From: Tremella fuciformis
Taxonomy: Eukaryota; Basidiomycota; Tremellomycetes; Tremellales; Tremellaceae
Direction: 5' to 3'
Assembly: GCA_032768795.1 (NCBI GenBank)
Contig: CP136491.1
Location: forward strand, 1,054,001 to 1,118,000
Length of the DNA stretch: 64,000 bases
Shown here: in pieces, positions 21,475 through 30,332 of the stretch
How positions within the stretch are numbered: position 1 is the first letter of the stretch
Layout: each line of letters opens with the position of its first letter
Notes under the pieces: model-generated
What the model was told of the DNA's origin: nothing
Database searches by the model: none
Seen by the model: the letters and a program-made list of their open reading frames with translations, nothing else
Position numbers and translations under genes: made by a program

Positions 21475-23748
21475 TCACATGCCCAAAATCTTGAAGGGAG
21501 GAGACGTAGATCCCGCATCTCCTTGCAGCTGACATTCGACAAAATGAGATCCTCGCGAGACACCTCGGTCAATCATGACCAATCTACCAGATCAGCCCTG
21601 TCACTAGTGCGTCTTCCCAGCTCACGTAGCGATCACTTCCTCGACCTCGGCCGTGCCTTGCAACTCTCGTCCGCCGGCAAAGTTATCGTCGACCCAACAT
21701 TTGACAGTGCCGAGGGGCTTGTCCACCGGGCTTTGCAGGAAGTAAATGCCAACATCTCCTGCCCCCAATTTGAGGGGGATCCTTAGGCGCGAAGTCGGCT
21801 GTTCGGCATACCAATAATGCCTGTCCTCGGTGATCGCGCCTTTAGGGGGATGATATGAGTGCCAGCCGCTTCCGTAGAACAATGACACGGGTAGAGGGTT
21901 GATCAGATCACTCGCAGCGACGCAAAATGGCTCGATCTCGCGGAAATGTTGGATGTCGGCGGGCCGGTCTCCCAGACGCATCGGAGGCACTTTAAGGGAG
22001 GCAAAGCGGGTGGTCAATGCACTCTCCTCGCCCGAATCGCCGTCGCCCTTTTGCTGTCCAGGCATGCCCTTGCGCAAGCCGACACCGCCGAGCAGGGACG
22101 GACCTGAACCATCGCCCTCGGAAGTGCTGCCCAGATTTGGCACATCAAAGCCATGACCTTGCAGAGCTGTCCAGCCCGAGCAGATTTGCGACATCATGTA
22201 TGAGATCAACACATCCGCAATCAAGTCGTGACCGTCCGAGTTTGCGTGCTGCGGATCGTTGTAAAACGCCGAGCGAGCCAAGTCCGGCTTCTGCAAGTAG
22301 GCATCATAGATGACGCCCTTGACACTGCGATTTCAGCTCCAGAAGATACCACACGAGTAAGCTGTCCGAACCTGATGTGGGGAACATCGTAGAATTGTGC
22401 CACGACGTTGTGGAGCAGCTCTGGACCAGCAAATCCATTCTGCGCTTGGACCTGAGGAGAGAAGTGGCCTAGAATGATGATGGCGGGCATCTCTGGGCGC
22501 ACAAGAATCGATCGTACTAGTAGCTCGAAATGCTGTACCCACTCCGGATCACTATGCGTCAATACCCTCGCAATGGACGTGATGGAGGACCGCCCTCATC
22601 ACTTACTTTGGGTCGGCAGCATCAAACTCCAGAATGACCAGGTCGGTGGCATCCGGCATATGATGGGAATTGCAATACGCATAATAAGCGGAGTCAGTCT
22701 TCCTCGTCGCGCCGTTCGTGAGCTCGTTGGCAGGGTGAGGGAACACTGAGTTCCACCAATTGAAGAATTTCGAGGGGTAGCAAGTCGTCGAGATCGGATC
22801 GTCGCCCGCACCCACACATGCCGAGACTGCTTGTCAGCATCCACTGTGCTTGAGTCTCAAAAGCTCACTCGAACCACCCAAGATAGACATGGTCACAGGC
22901 GCGCCGCTCATAGCTTTTTGGAGTACTCTCTGTACACGCGCTCCGGTTCCCATGTGGAGCCGACTTTTGAGGAGTTCAAGCTGCCCTCTTCGGGCAGTGA
23001 TAGGATCGCCAGGTCCAAAGACTGGGCAGAAGTCGAATGGGGCTGGATCGATGCGCGAGTTATTCAAGTAGTCCCGGGGAATGAGGTGTGATTCATGGGT
23101 GTGGGCCGCATGGTGAGTCTCACGCGGGGCGGAAGAGGCTGAAGCTTCAGTTCGAGACCAATCAGCATAGGAAGGGCCACACGTAGTAGGAGTTTGATGA
23201 GGAGTATCAAGCCGACAACGGATGTGAGGATCATCCACCCGCGCTGGGACAGTCCTGCCATATCAGAGGATTACTGCGCCAACGAGTCGATATCGAGAAC
23301 AGCGAAACATACCGAGTCTGCTCTTGCCTTTCCCCTTGCGAACCCCGCCCAAACCCATACCAAAGCCTAGGCTGCTCAAACTGAGCCCCTTTTCTCCTCT
23401 GCGCGCCGCCAGACCACCGCCGCTCGCGCCCGTTCCCGTCAGTGGCCGCAAGGGCGCGTGTGTGCTGTTGTCGGGAGAGCTATGCCGGCGATGAGCCTCG
23501 CCCGCACCTGAGCCGACGGCAAGGTTGGGCGATCGCCGACCCATAGGTCCGTCGAAGGACTGGCGACCCGTCGACGTGATGGGAGACGAAACATCTTTCT
23601 CGGGAGACCAATCGGCCGGTGGCGGGGGCGAGTCGTCCAGCCCGTGTACGCGGGACGAATAGTGTGACATCGGGGTATCGGGCTCCCCGTTATTGAGCCC
23701 TTCGCGGTCTGGAGTGGGCGAACCTTGCAGCGTCCGCGGGCGCAGCAT
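21475..23748 (-). CDS. Membrane-anchored SGNH/GDSL-type hydrolase-like protein
   Basis: Seven exons (23748-23313, 23254-23183, 23144-22869, 22826-22607, 22551-22372, 22324-21626, 21583-21475) give 663 aa with every phase consistent. The first about 145 residues are Pro/Ser-rich and probably cytoplasmic; a single hydrophobic helix follows (GWMILTSVVGLILLIKLLL), making a type II membrane protein with an extracellular or lumenal domain. That domain opens with SILGGS|ISACVGAGDD, a GDS-like block I (Ser near residue 263), and has NDPQHANSDGHDLIADVL, a D-x-x-H block V (about 418-421). Between them lie DLVILEFDAAD and IIILGHFSPQ. The C-terminus resembles a beta-rich module (SHFVECQLQGDAG). A surface esterase or acetyl-hydrolase acting on glycans is plausible; related fungal proteins are often labelled capsule-associated. 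Substrate unproven. Confidence 0.82.
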
Positions 23749-24844
23749 GTCGCACAGAGGAATGCAGGGAGGTGCCAGATACGGCCAACAGGCCGTAGCT
23801 AGTCTGGCTCGACCGGGCAGCTCGAATGCGGAGGGCCGAGTATCGAGCAGGCGGTGATCGGCCAAATCTATTTACGCGTCCCAAGCTAGACAAGCAATTG
23901 CTGCTTTGTCGCAGTGATTGGTGTCAATCCGAGTGATGTAGACGCTCGGTCTGAGGTCTAAGAGAAGCGGGAAGGCGCAGGCGCGAGTTGCGGGCCGCGT
24001 TGTATGCCGTAAAGTGGGTAAGGATGCGGAGTGTTGTCGTGCGAAGGGCAAGTGCGCAGCAGGAATCGGTGTACGGGCTGCCCGACTTCAAAAGCGAACG
24101 AGGCACGACGACCTCAAGTCGAGTCGTTTGCTCACTAGCTCCTCCACGTCGACTTCTACGCGAAAGGTGGAATATGAATACCTGATTCGCGGAGGAGCGA
24201 AGGAGGGAAGTTTGGGGGCGGCGGGCGGTTCAGAATTGGTTCCTGACGCGTCGACAAACCGCCATCACGCGCTTGCAGCCCGCTTTCTCGGTCGTGTCTA
24301 CGAAGCACTGACGTGCCCTTGGCTGATCTCTTCTCCTGGAGAAGTATGCAAGCCTTCCTGTGCAATTGGCTCGCTGAGCTGTCCATTCAGCGTCAAAGAG
24401 CTGCAAAAACAAGATCTAGCTTCGGTTTGGCCTGCTTCTCTAATTTCCATTGTCAAGCAAGCTTGTGTCACACGCAACACCTTTGACAATGCAAGGGCTC
24501 TGCAGACGCAGTTGATATTGATACAGCACTCCACCTAGTCTTGAGGGCACTCAGACCAAGGAGGTCCCGTAAATAAGTCCTTTATAGAGTGGGAAGCACC
24601 AGACTTGCTACATGGGTAGACCAGTGGGGCATCTTGCTTCTTCCTCAGGAAGAACTCCAGAAGCACATCTCCTTGGCCATATACTGGTGCAAGCACTATT
24701 GCCTGTCTCCATATATGGGCATCAAAACATCTGCACTATCCCCCACAACTATATCACCCAGTGGCAAAAATTGCTTAACACAACTCAACAATCAAGAGAG
24801 AATCTTTGGCGCACAAAGCCTGCTGGTGTATTGGGCAGCTGATC
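23749..24844. other. Divergent promoter region
   Basis: This separates the minus-strand SGNH gene and the plus-strand POP-like gene. No motif-bearing reading frame is present. Composition shifts from GC-rich to AT-richer after about 24300, marking the edge of the accessory island. CCTTTATAGAG near 24580 is a weak TATA candidate for the POP-like gene. Confidence 0.4.
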
Positions 24845-27100
24845 ATGGGCTCCAGCAGACACCTGCCCACTTTTGAAGACCCGGATTCTGATCCCCTGAT
24901 ATTCCTTGAGGACTCAAAGGACCCAAGAACTATTCGGTTTGTCAATGAGCAGAATGCCCAGACTATAAGAAAGCTTGGGAGTCATGTCAGTGCAGATGTC
25001 CTCCGGGTTGCTCAATCAAATCAAATGTGCATGCCTTTGGACAGCTGCCATGGTGACTATGTTTACAATTTCTCAACTGACATTGATCATCCCCGTGGGC
25101 TCTGGCAGCGATGCCACAAGGAGAGCTACTGCAATGGAAGCCCAGATTGGGATGTACTTCTTGATATCAATGCAACCCTGAAGAATCAAAGTGAAGGTGG
25201 TGAAAAGGACCTCCCCAGTCACACTCATTATACCACCTATGAAACAGTGGACACCGAGAAACTGGTCTGGCAAGGGTATAAGCTGTCACCTGATCAGAAT
25301 CACGCGATGCTGAATTTCTCATTGGAAGGGTCTAATGATTTTGTCCAGATGGAATTTGATCTGGTCAGCCATAATTTTGTTACTGATGGTTTCAACATCC
25401 CTCCCAATGAAGCTTTACGCACACGCTGGATTGACAATGATACCCTCCTTGTCACTAGCTATGCCTCAAGGAAAGAATCAACTGCTAGAATCTGGAACAA
25501 CAATGCTGTCAGGAAATGGCATCGAGGAGAACCCCAAGAAATGGCAACAATTGTCTTTAGTGTTGCTGGAGATCATCGTGCTGCACGGGTCTCTGCCATA
25601 GCAAATACAAACCCGGATGAAGATGACACAAAAGATAATTTGTTGTTCACTGACCAGATCACCCCAAACACATACATACACTATCTGGGGAATACTGATG
25701 GACCCAGCTCAAAGCCGCTTGATCTGCCAGAAGATGTTGACCCAGACATTGAGGATGACATGCTCCTAGTCAAAGTCAAGCGCCCTTGGGCCATAGGACC
25801 CACAACTTACAGGGCTTGCACTGTTCTTGCTTTCTCTCTCTCCCAGTTCATGAGTGGAGTTCATGAACCCACTGTGCTGTATGAGCCATCTCCAAGGACC
25901 GCAATCTCCTCTGCAGATCTCATTGCGGGTCATGCTGTTCTCTTCACAGTGGAGAAGATGAAGCCAAAAATCATGGTTTTTGAACCACCTTTGTCCTCTG
26001 ACCAAAAGGGGGTCAAATCCCCCTGGACTGCCAAAATACTCCCCATTGAACAGAACTACACGCACATGACTTACACCACCTTTGATGTGAGGAAGGGCAA
26101 TTTATTGCTAGAACTATCAAGTAGGATCCATCCGCCAACAGTCTACTTGGCCTCCATTGACTGTAGCATGCCCAGGCTGTTGAGTACAACTCCTCCAGAT
26201 TTTGATGCTGTAGGGCTCAGTTCAAGGTATGAAGAACTTCAAGCATCAGATGGCTTTCCATTGAGCTTCATGATTACTGGGCCTTCTGTGTCTGCCGGAC
26301 CGGCTCATGTTCTCATGAATGGCCGGGTTCACTGGGGCCACATTCAAGAGACATATTATGACGGATACCTTGGTGCAGAATGGTTGGCCAAGGGAGGCTC
26401 TATTGTTGATTGCAATATCCGGGGGGGTGGGGGACGTGGGTCTGACCAGCATGTTCAAGGCCAGGGCATCCTGAAGTATGATGCTCAGGAAGACTTTGCA
26501 ACAATCTGCTCTTTCCTTGTCAAACATGGCATATCCAAACCTTCAACCATGGGGTGTTGTGGTAGAGGATGGGAGGCTACAACCATTGCCAACATGGTGA
26601 CGCGCCACCATGACAAATTTGCGGTGTGTGAACATCCGATAATTGATCTCCGCCGTGACCACATAATGCGCAGCGCAGATCCTAAATTCTATGATCCTGA
26701 ATATGTTGCAAATTTTGAAGATCCAGAGACTTGGAAGAAGATTAGAGGTTCCTGTCCCTACCATCAGGGCACACCTTTTGTGTGCGAGCCAAGCGGAAAA
26801 GAACACTTCAAAGATGACCCAGAAACAGCTGTGACTCCCAAAGCGTCTGCACTGCGTCTCCTTGTGACAACAAGTTCAAATGACAACTACAACTTTCCAG
26901 GCCATGGGCGGAAATTTGCTTGCAAGCAGCAGGGTGGCATAGACGCCCCTATCAGCGATGCAGTGTCATTTTATGAAACAAGATCAGGTGGCCAACTCCA
27001 TGGTGTTACAGCAGAACAGAGGGCACTGGCTAAGTCCCTTGAATACCGTTTCCTACGCTTGGCAACTGAATTGGAGCAGGCCTCAATTCAAAGCAGCTGA
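24845..27100 (+). CDS. Prolyl-oligopeptidase-like protein lacking the catalytic Ser and His (POPL-1)
   Basis: A single exon, 751 aa from ATG 24845. The first about 430 residues read like the beta-propeller of S9 prolyl oligopeptidases (FLEDSKDPRTIRFVNEQNAQT; HPRGLWQRCHKESYCNGSPDWDVLLDIN; LSPDQNHAMLNFS), followed by the alpha/beta-hydrolase half (GAEWLAKGGSIVDCNIRGGGG; ANMVTRHHDKFAVCEHPIIDL; TTSSNDNYNFPGHGRKFA). Where active relatives have G-x-S-x-G-G the sequence is GRGWEA, so the nucleophile is Gly (residue about 575). The catalytic Asp is kept (about 680). The GGHG His block reads GGQLHG, placing Gln (about 717) at the His site. The fold is probably kept but peptidase activity is not expected. 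Its stop codon lies in the target duplication of an LTR insertion. Less GC-rich than neighbouring genes. Confidence 0.88.
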   Translation: MGSSRHLPTFEDPDSDPLIFLEDSKDPRTIRFVNEQNAQTIRKLGSHVSADVLRVAQSNQMCMPLDSCHGDYVYNFSTDIDHPRGLWQRCHKESYCNGSPDWDVLLDINATLKNQSEGGEKDLPSHTHYTTYETVDTEKLVWQGYKLSPDQNHAMLNFSLEGSNDFVQMEFDLVSHNFVTDGFNIPPNEALRTRWIDNDTLLVTSYASRKESTARIWNNNAVRKWHRGEPQEMATIVFSVAGDHRAARVSAIANTNPDEDDTKDNLLFTDQITPNTYIHYLGNTDGPSSKPLDLPEDVDPDIEDDMLLVKVKRPWAIGPTTYRACTVLAFSLSQFMSGVHEPTVLYEPSPRTAISSADLIAGHAVLFTVEKMKPKIMVFEPPLSSDQKGVKSPWTAKILPIEQNYTHMTYTTFDVRKGNLLLELSSRIHPPTVYLASIDCSMPRLLSTTPPDFDAVGLSSRYEELQASDGFPLSFMITGPSVSAGPAHVLMNGRVHWGHIQETYYDGYLGAEWLAKGGSIVDCNIRGGGGRGSDQHVQGQGILKYDAQEDFATICSFLVKHGISKPSTMGCCGRGWEATTIANMVTRHHDKFAVCEHPIIDLRRDHIMRSADPKFYDPEYVANFEDPETWKKIRGSCPYHQGTPFVCEPSGKEHFKDDPETAVTPKASALRLLVTTSSNDNYNFPGHGRKFACKQQGGIDAPISDAVSFYETRSGGQLHGVTAEQRALAKSLEYRFLRLATELEQASIQSS

Positions 27101-27624
27101 TGTCACGACCCAAACAAGAGGCCATGTGGTCATGACCGGGTAAACCCTATCTGAAGATTCCCTCTCTATCTATTTTCCATATCTCCCTAACTGTTTTATA
27201 TATCCCTCTATCCCTCTATCTGTTTTATGTATTGGGCACCTATCGTCCCCCTATCCTCTATATATTGTACATAGATTCCAAGGGCAGGAGCAGAGGCAGA
27301 CTAATATAGAATTTTGGGCGTACCTATATCATGGATATAGGTCAATCCCTCTAGGTAGACTATATAAACCCCATAGTTTGTCTGCCTTTACCTCTTTTCC
27401 CAAGCATCAGAATATGTATAGTCTCTACCCCTAAGACCTCACCACACCTCCCCCTCCAGCTTGGCTGATCCTTCCAAGCTATCTCATAATCATTCATCCA
27501 AGCCTCAAGCCCACAGACTATCCTCCGTCCGTCGTAGTCAAAGCTTTCAGACCTCCCTATCCACCTGTTTTCAGATCTTTATTCTTATATTCTTAGAGGT
27601 CTCTTTGGGGACAGGGTCCTGACA
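27101..27624. repeat. Solo LTR (family V) inserted at the POPL-1 stop codon
   Basis: 524 bp from TGTCACGACC to GTCCTGACA with a perfect duplication GCTGA at 27096-27100 and 27625-27629. The duplicated bases include the TGA stop of POPL-1. The LTR supplies new 3' sequence to the gene and contains TATA-like ACTATATAAACC near 27359. Confidence 0.85.
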
Positions 27625-27657
27625 GCTGATGCTTCTTGCTGTCACATGGGTGATCGC

Positions 27658-28207
27658 CTGTCACGGGGCCAGACCAGTCATTGACTGCTGAGCCCTCTCA
27701 CACATGCTCTCTGTCGATCTATGTCTGTCCTCCACTAGAAGGTGTGTCCTTGTCATGACTCGCAATAAAAGCTATATTCTCATAGGAAACTAGCATATTC
27801 TCACAGAGAACTAGCATATCCTAGAGAACTAGACCGGTCTCATAGAGAATATCCTATACTCTCATTGTTAGAGCATGAGAATACAAGAGAATATAGGAGA
27901 ATAGGAGATCATAAGGCATCAGAGCAGAGTGTGCAAATATGAGAGATATGATGAGAATAGATAGAGATTTCGGGTAAACCTATATCAGTGATATAGGTAG
28001 TTTTCTCTAGGTAGACTATATATACCCTGTAGTTTGTTTGACATTGCTTTTCTTCTTCAGCGATGTATCTTGTACTTCCTTGTACAAAGTCACACAGTTG
28101 GTTCCAACCCAACAGCCTCAGTAGCCTCAGTCACCCTCGTTCAGACAAGTCAGAGACTACCCCCTCAACCCTCAAGGTCACTCCTCGTACATGCAACCCC
28201 AGCGTGA
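27658..28207. repeat. Diverged family-V LTR remnant
   Basis: It starts TGTCACGGGG and ends GCGTGACA. The block ACCTATATCAGTGATATAGGTAG...TCTAGGTAGACTATATA parallels the V LTR at about 27330-27370. Short repeats of CTAGCATATTCTCA and GAGAACTAG lie at about 27776-27860. Confidence 0.55.
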
Positions 28208-28437
28208 CAGTCCTACAGCCTCTCGTGCGTTGACAACACGGCAGCGCCGTTACTTTCTATCCATGGGACTCAATACCACGGTGCTAAGGATGGTCTAGGG
28301 GCAAGGACTTGTATATATATCACCCGTGCCCTCCTCTGCACCGCCTCAGGCTTTCTCCTTGAAACACCATCAACGAGGCTCGAGCTCTAGAGTTGTTGAG
28401 GCTACTTGAGGCTCGTCAAAGCTACTCAAGGATTGAC
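28208..28437 (+). repeat. Repeat W, first copy
   Basis: Blocks CATGGGACTCAA, GCTAAGGA, CTTGTATATATA and CGCCTCAGGCTTTCTCCTTGAAA occur in the same order in reverse at about 55577-55899. It contains a TATA box, so it is probably another LTR fragment. Gyp2 follows. Confidence 0.55.
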
Positions 28438-28442
28438 AATAG

Positions 28443-28955
28443 TGTCACGACGGACGTAGGGAGAGCACATGGAAGCCACGTGGGGAGACGGAGCTCGGAC
28501 TCGTTGATTCAACGCATCACTCGCCGAGCTCACCGAGGGACGACGGATACTTAGGAAGACTGGGCGCGCGATACGTTCCGTAGTCTTCTCCCAATTGTTG
28601 TTCTCTGCAGACACGTAGACTGCCTGCTCCGTCCCGTCGCTTGGCTTGCCAGTGACACCGAGTCCCCCGCCGAGTTCCCCGTCTACCTCCCTCAACTCGC
28701 TCGCGCTCGTCGAGTTCACCTTCCCGCTCGCCGAGTTCAGCGAGTCCCTCGCCGCACCCCTCGCTCAACCCGTTCACCTCCTTGAGCTCAGCGAGTCCCT
28801 CGCCGAGCCCCTCGCTCACCTCCCCGAGCTCAGCGAGTCCCTCGCCGAGCTCCTCGGCCAACTCGCTCATACCTATCGACGTCAACGACCCCCACGCCGA
28901 CCGTTCGGAGTACGTGCCCGCCGGGCCCTGGACAGAGAAGGCGGTCGTCGTGACA
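28443..28955 (+). repeat. Gyp2 5' LTR
   Basis: TGTCACGACG...CGTCGTGACA, 513 bp with a 10-bp terminal inverted repeat. It contains a tandem run of about 36-bp units rich in CTCGCCGAG and GAGCTCAGCGAG (about 28730-28870). Confidence 0.93.
28545..28595 (+). promoter_or_regulatory. Gyp2 TATA-like box and predicted RNA 5' end
   Basis: GGATACTTAG (about 28545-28554) lies some 30 nt before GTAGTCTTCTCCCAAT (28580-28595), which is the exact reverse complement of the sequence after the LTR. Confidence 0.6.
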
Positions 28956-28957
28956 GT

Positions 28958-28973
28958 ATTGGGAGAAGACTAC
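28958..28973 (+). other. Gyp2 self-priming primer binding site
   Basis: ATTGGGAGAAGACTAC starts 2 nt (GT) after the LTR and is perfectly complementary over 16 nt to 28580-28595. No TGG tRNA-type site is present. Confidence 0.75.
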
Positions 28974-29066
28974 TACCGTCGGACACGTACCCAGACCGCT
29001 GAGTCCTGTTTCTCCTCGTTCATCTCGTCGAGGCCTCTCTCTCTCCCTCTCTGAGCCCTCCTCATC

Positions 29067-30332
29067 ATGTTTCCTTCCGCACCTGAATCCTCTCGTCTAC
29101 CCAGGAGATCCCCCAGGCTCAATGAGCCCGAGGAGGAGCCTCCTGCACCACCCATTCCCCCTGCCGTGACCGTGACTAGGGAGGAAGAAGGCGGGGCTAC
29201 CCCGCCTGACACTCCCAGGGCGTCAGAGTCTCGGCGAGCTCGCCGAGGCTTGGGCCCAATGCCTACACCTCCCGCCGACATCAGTGATGCGGCGAGCATG
29301 GCGCTCTTCTTGAAAGAGCTCGAGCGGTGGAATATCCGCCGCGAAGCCTTTGAGGAAGCCCGCCTCGAGCTTCAGGAGGAAGAAGAGTTCCTCCGCCCAA
29401 GAGGGCGAGCTCCCTCGTTCAGCCCGGCGAGTTCAGCGAGCGGCGCGCCGAAGGAGCCGAAGGTCAAGGAGCCTGACACCTTCTCTGGGGAGAATCCCGC
29501 CAAGCTGAAAGGGTTCCTGTTGCAGTGCGAGCTGATGTTCAGTTTGCATGGGGGCAGGTACCAGTCGGAGGAGATCATGGTTTCGTTCATGATCTCGTAC
29601 CTGCGGGGACCGGCTCTTCAGTCTGTCGAGCCGATGGTAGGTATGCGGCCGCGACCCGCCGAGCTCGCAACGGTGGACGCGTTCAAAAGGTACCTCAAGT
29701 CCGCCTTCGGCGACCCGGACGAACGGGGTACGGCAAAGCGACAACTTCGAGCGCTGCGGCAGACCAAGTCAGCTGCCGAGCACTTCGCTAAGGTCAGGGA
29801 GCTTGTTGCGGTGGCTGGTTTCACTGATCAGGTCGCGATTGTGGACTGGGCCATCCATGGGCTCAAGTCTCATCTTAAGGACGAGATCGCTAAGCGCGGC
29901 GAGTTCTACTCGCTGACCGAGCTCGTCGAGTTTATTGTGCCTCTAGACAATCGCCTCCGTCATCGCGAGGAGGAGAGGAAGCTGGAGGAGGCTGCTGCGG
30001 CGAAGGCTGAAAAGCACAAGACGGAGTATGCCAAGGCTGAAGCGCCAGCGCGGCGCCCATGGGCTGAGCGCTTGGGCGCGTCGCTCCCGCCGGCTCGCCT
30101 CAGCGAGCAGCGCGGCGAGTCCTCGGCGAGTTCGGGCCCTTCTGGGTCAGACTTGCTGAAGTCAACGCGCAACCCCGATGGGTCTCTGACGGAGGCCGAG
30201 AGGGAGCGCCGTTTGCACAGCGGGCTCTGCTTGCGGTGCGGGCAGGGCGGCCACCAGCTGGCTAACTGCCCCACCGCTAAGCCGAGGCCGCTGCCCCCGA
30301 TTCCCGCCCAGGGACAGGCCCCAAAAGCCTGA
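29067..30332 (+). CDS. Gyp2 gag
   Basis: 421 aa from ATG 29067. A Pro/Glu-rich N-terminus is followed by a Gag core (SMALFLKELERWNIRREAFEEARLELQ; AFGDPDERGTAKRQLRALRQTKSAAEHFAKVREL) and a CCHC zinc knuckle (CLRCGQGGHQLANC, about 390-403). A Lys/Glu-rich helical stretch (EEERKLEEAAAAKAEKHK) precedes the knuckle. It ends in TGA at 30330-30332. Confidence 0.92.
   Translation: MFPSAPESSRLPRRSPRLNEPEEEPPAPPIPPAVTVTREEEGGATPPDTPRASESRRARRGLGPMPTPPADISDAASMALFLKELERWNIRREAFEEARLELQEEEEFLRPRGRAPSFSPASSASGAPKEPKVKEPDTFSGENPAKLKGFLLQCELMFSLHGGRYQSEEIMVSFMISYLRGPALQSVEPMVGMRPRPAELATVDAFKRYLKSAFGDPDERGTAKRQLRALRQTKSAAEHFAKVRELVAVAGFTDQVAIVDWAIHGLKSHLKDEIAKRGEFYSLTELVEFIVPLDNRLRHREEERKLEEAAAAKAEKHKTEYAKAEAPARRPWAERLGASLPPARLSEQRGESSASSGPSGSDLLKSTRNPDGSLTEAERERRLHSGLCLRCGQGGHQLANCPTAKPRPLPPIPAQGQAPKA
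30320..30326 (+). promoter_or_regulatory. Gyp2 -1 frameshift heptamer CCCAAAA
   Basis: The gag frame reads C CCA AAA, then GCC TGA, the same position relative to the stop as in Gyp1. From 30326 the -1 frame is open through the pol ORF with no stop. Confidence 0.62.

Noticed and set aside
23749..23865. Longer SGNH start at 23865
   Set aside because: The frame there opens with TTG; the first ATG is at 23748 and gives a model of exactly 664 codons.
28646..29002. Overlapping frames in the Gyp2 LTR (also at 42209 and 43058) encoding Leu/Ser/Pro or Gly/Glu repeats
   Set aside because: Products of the 36-bp tandem repeat, which is open in several frames; they recur in each solo LTR.
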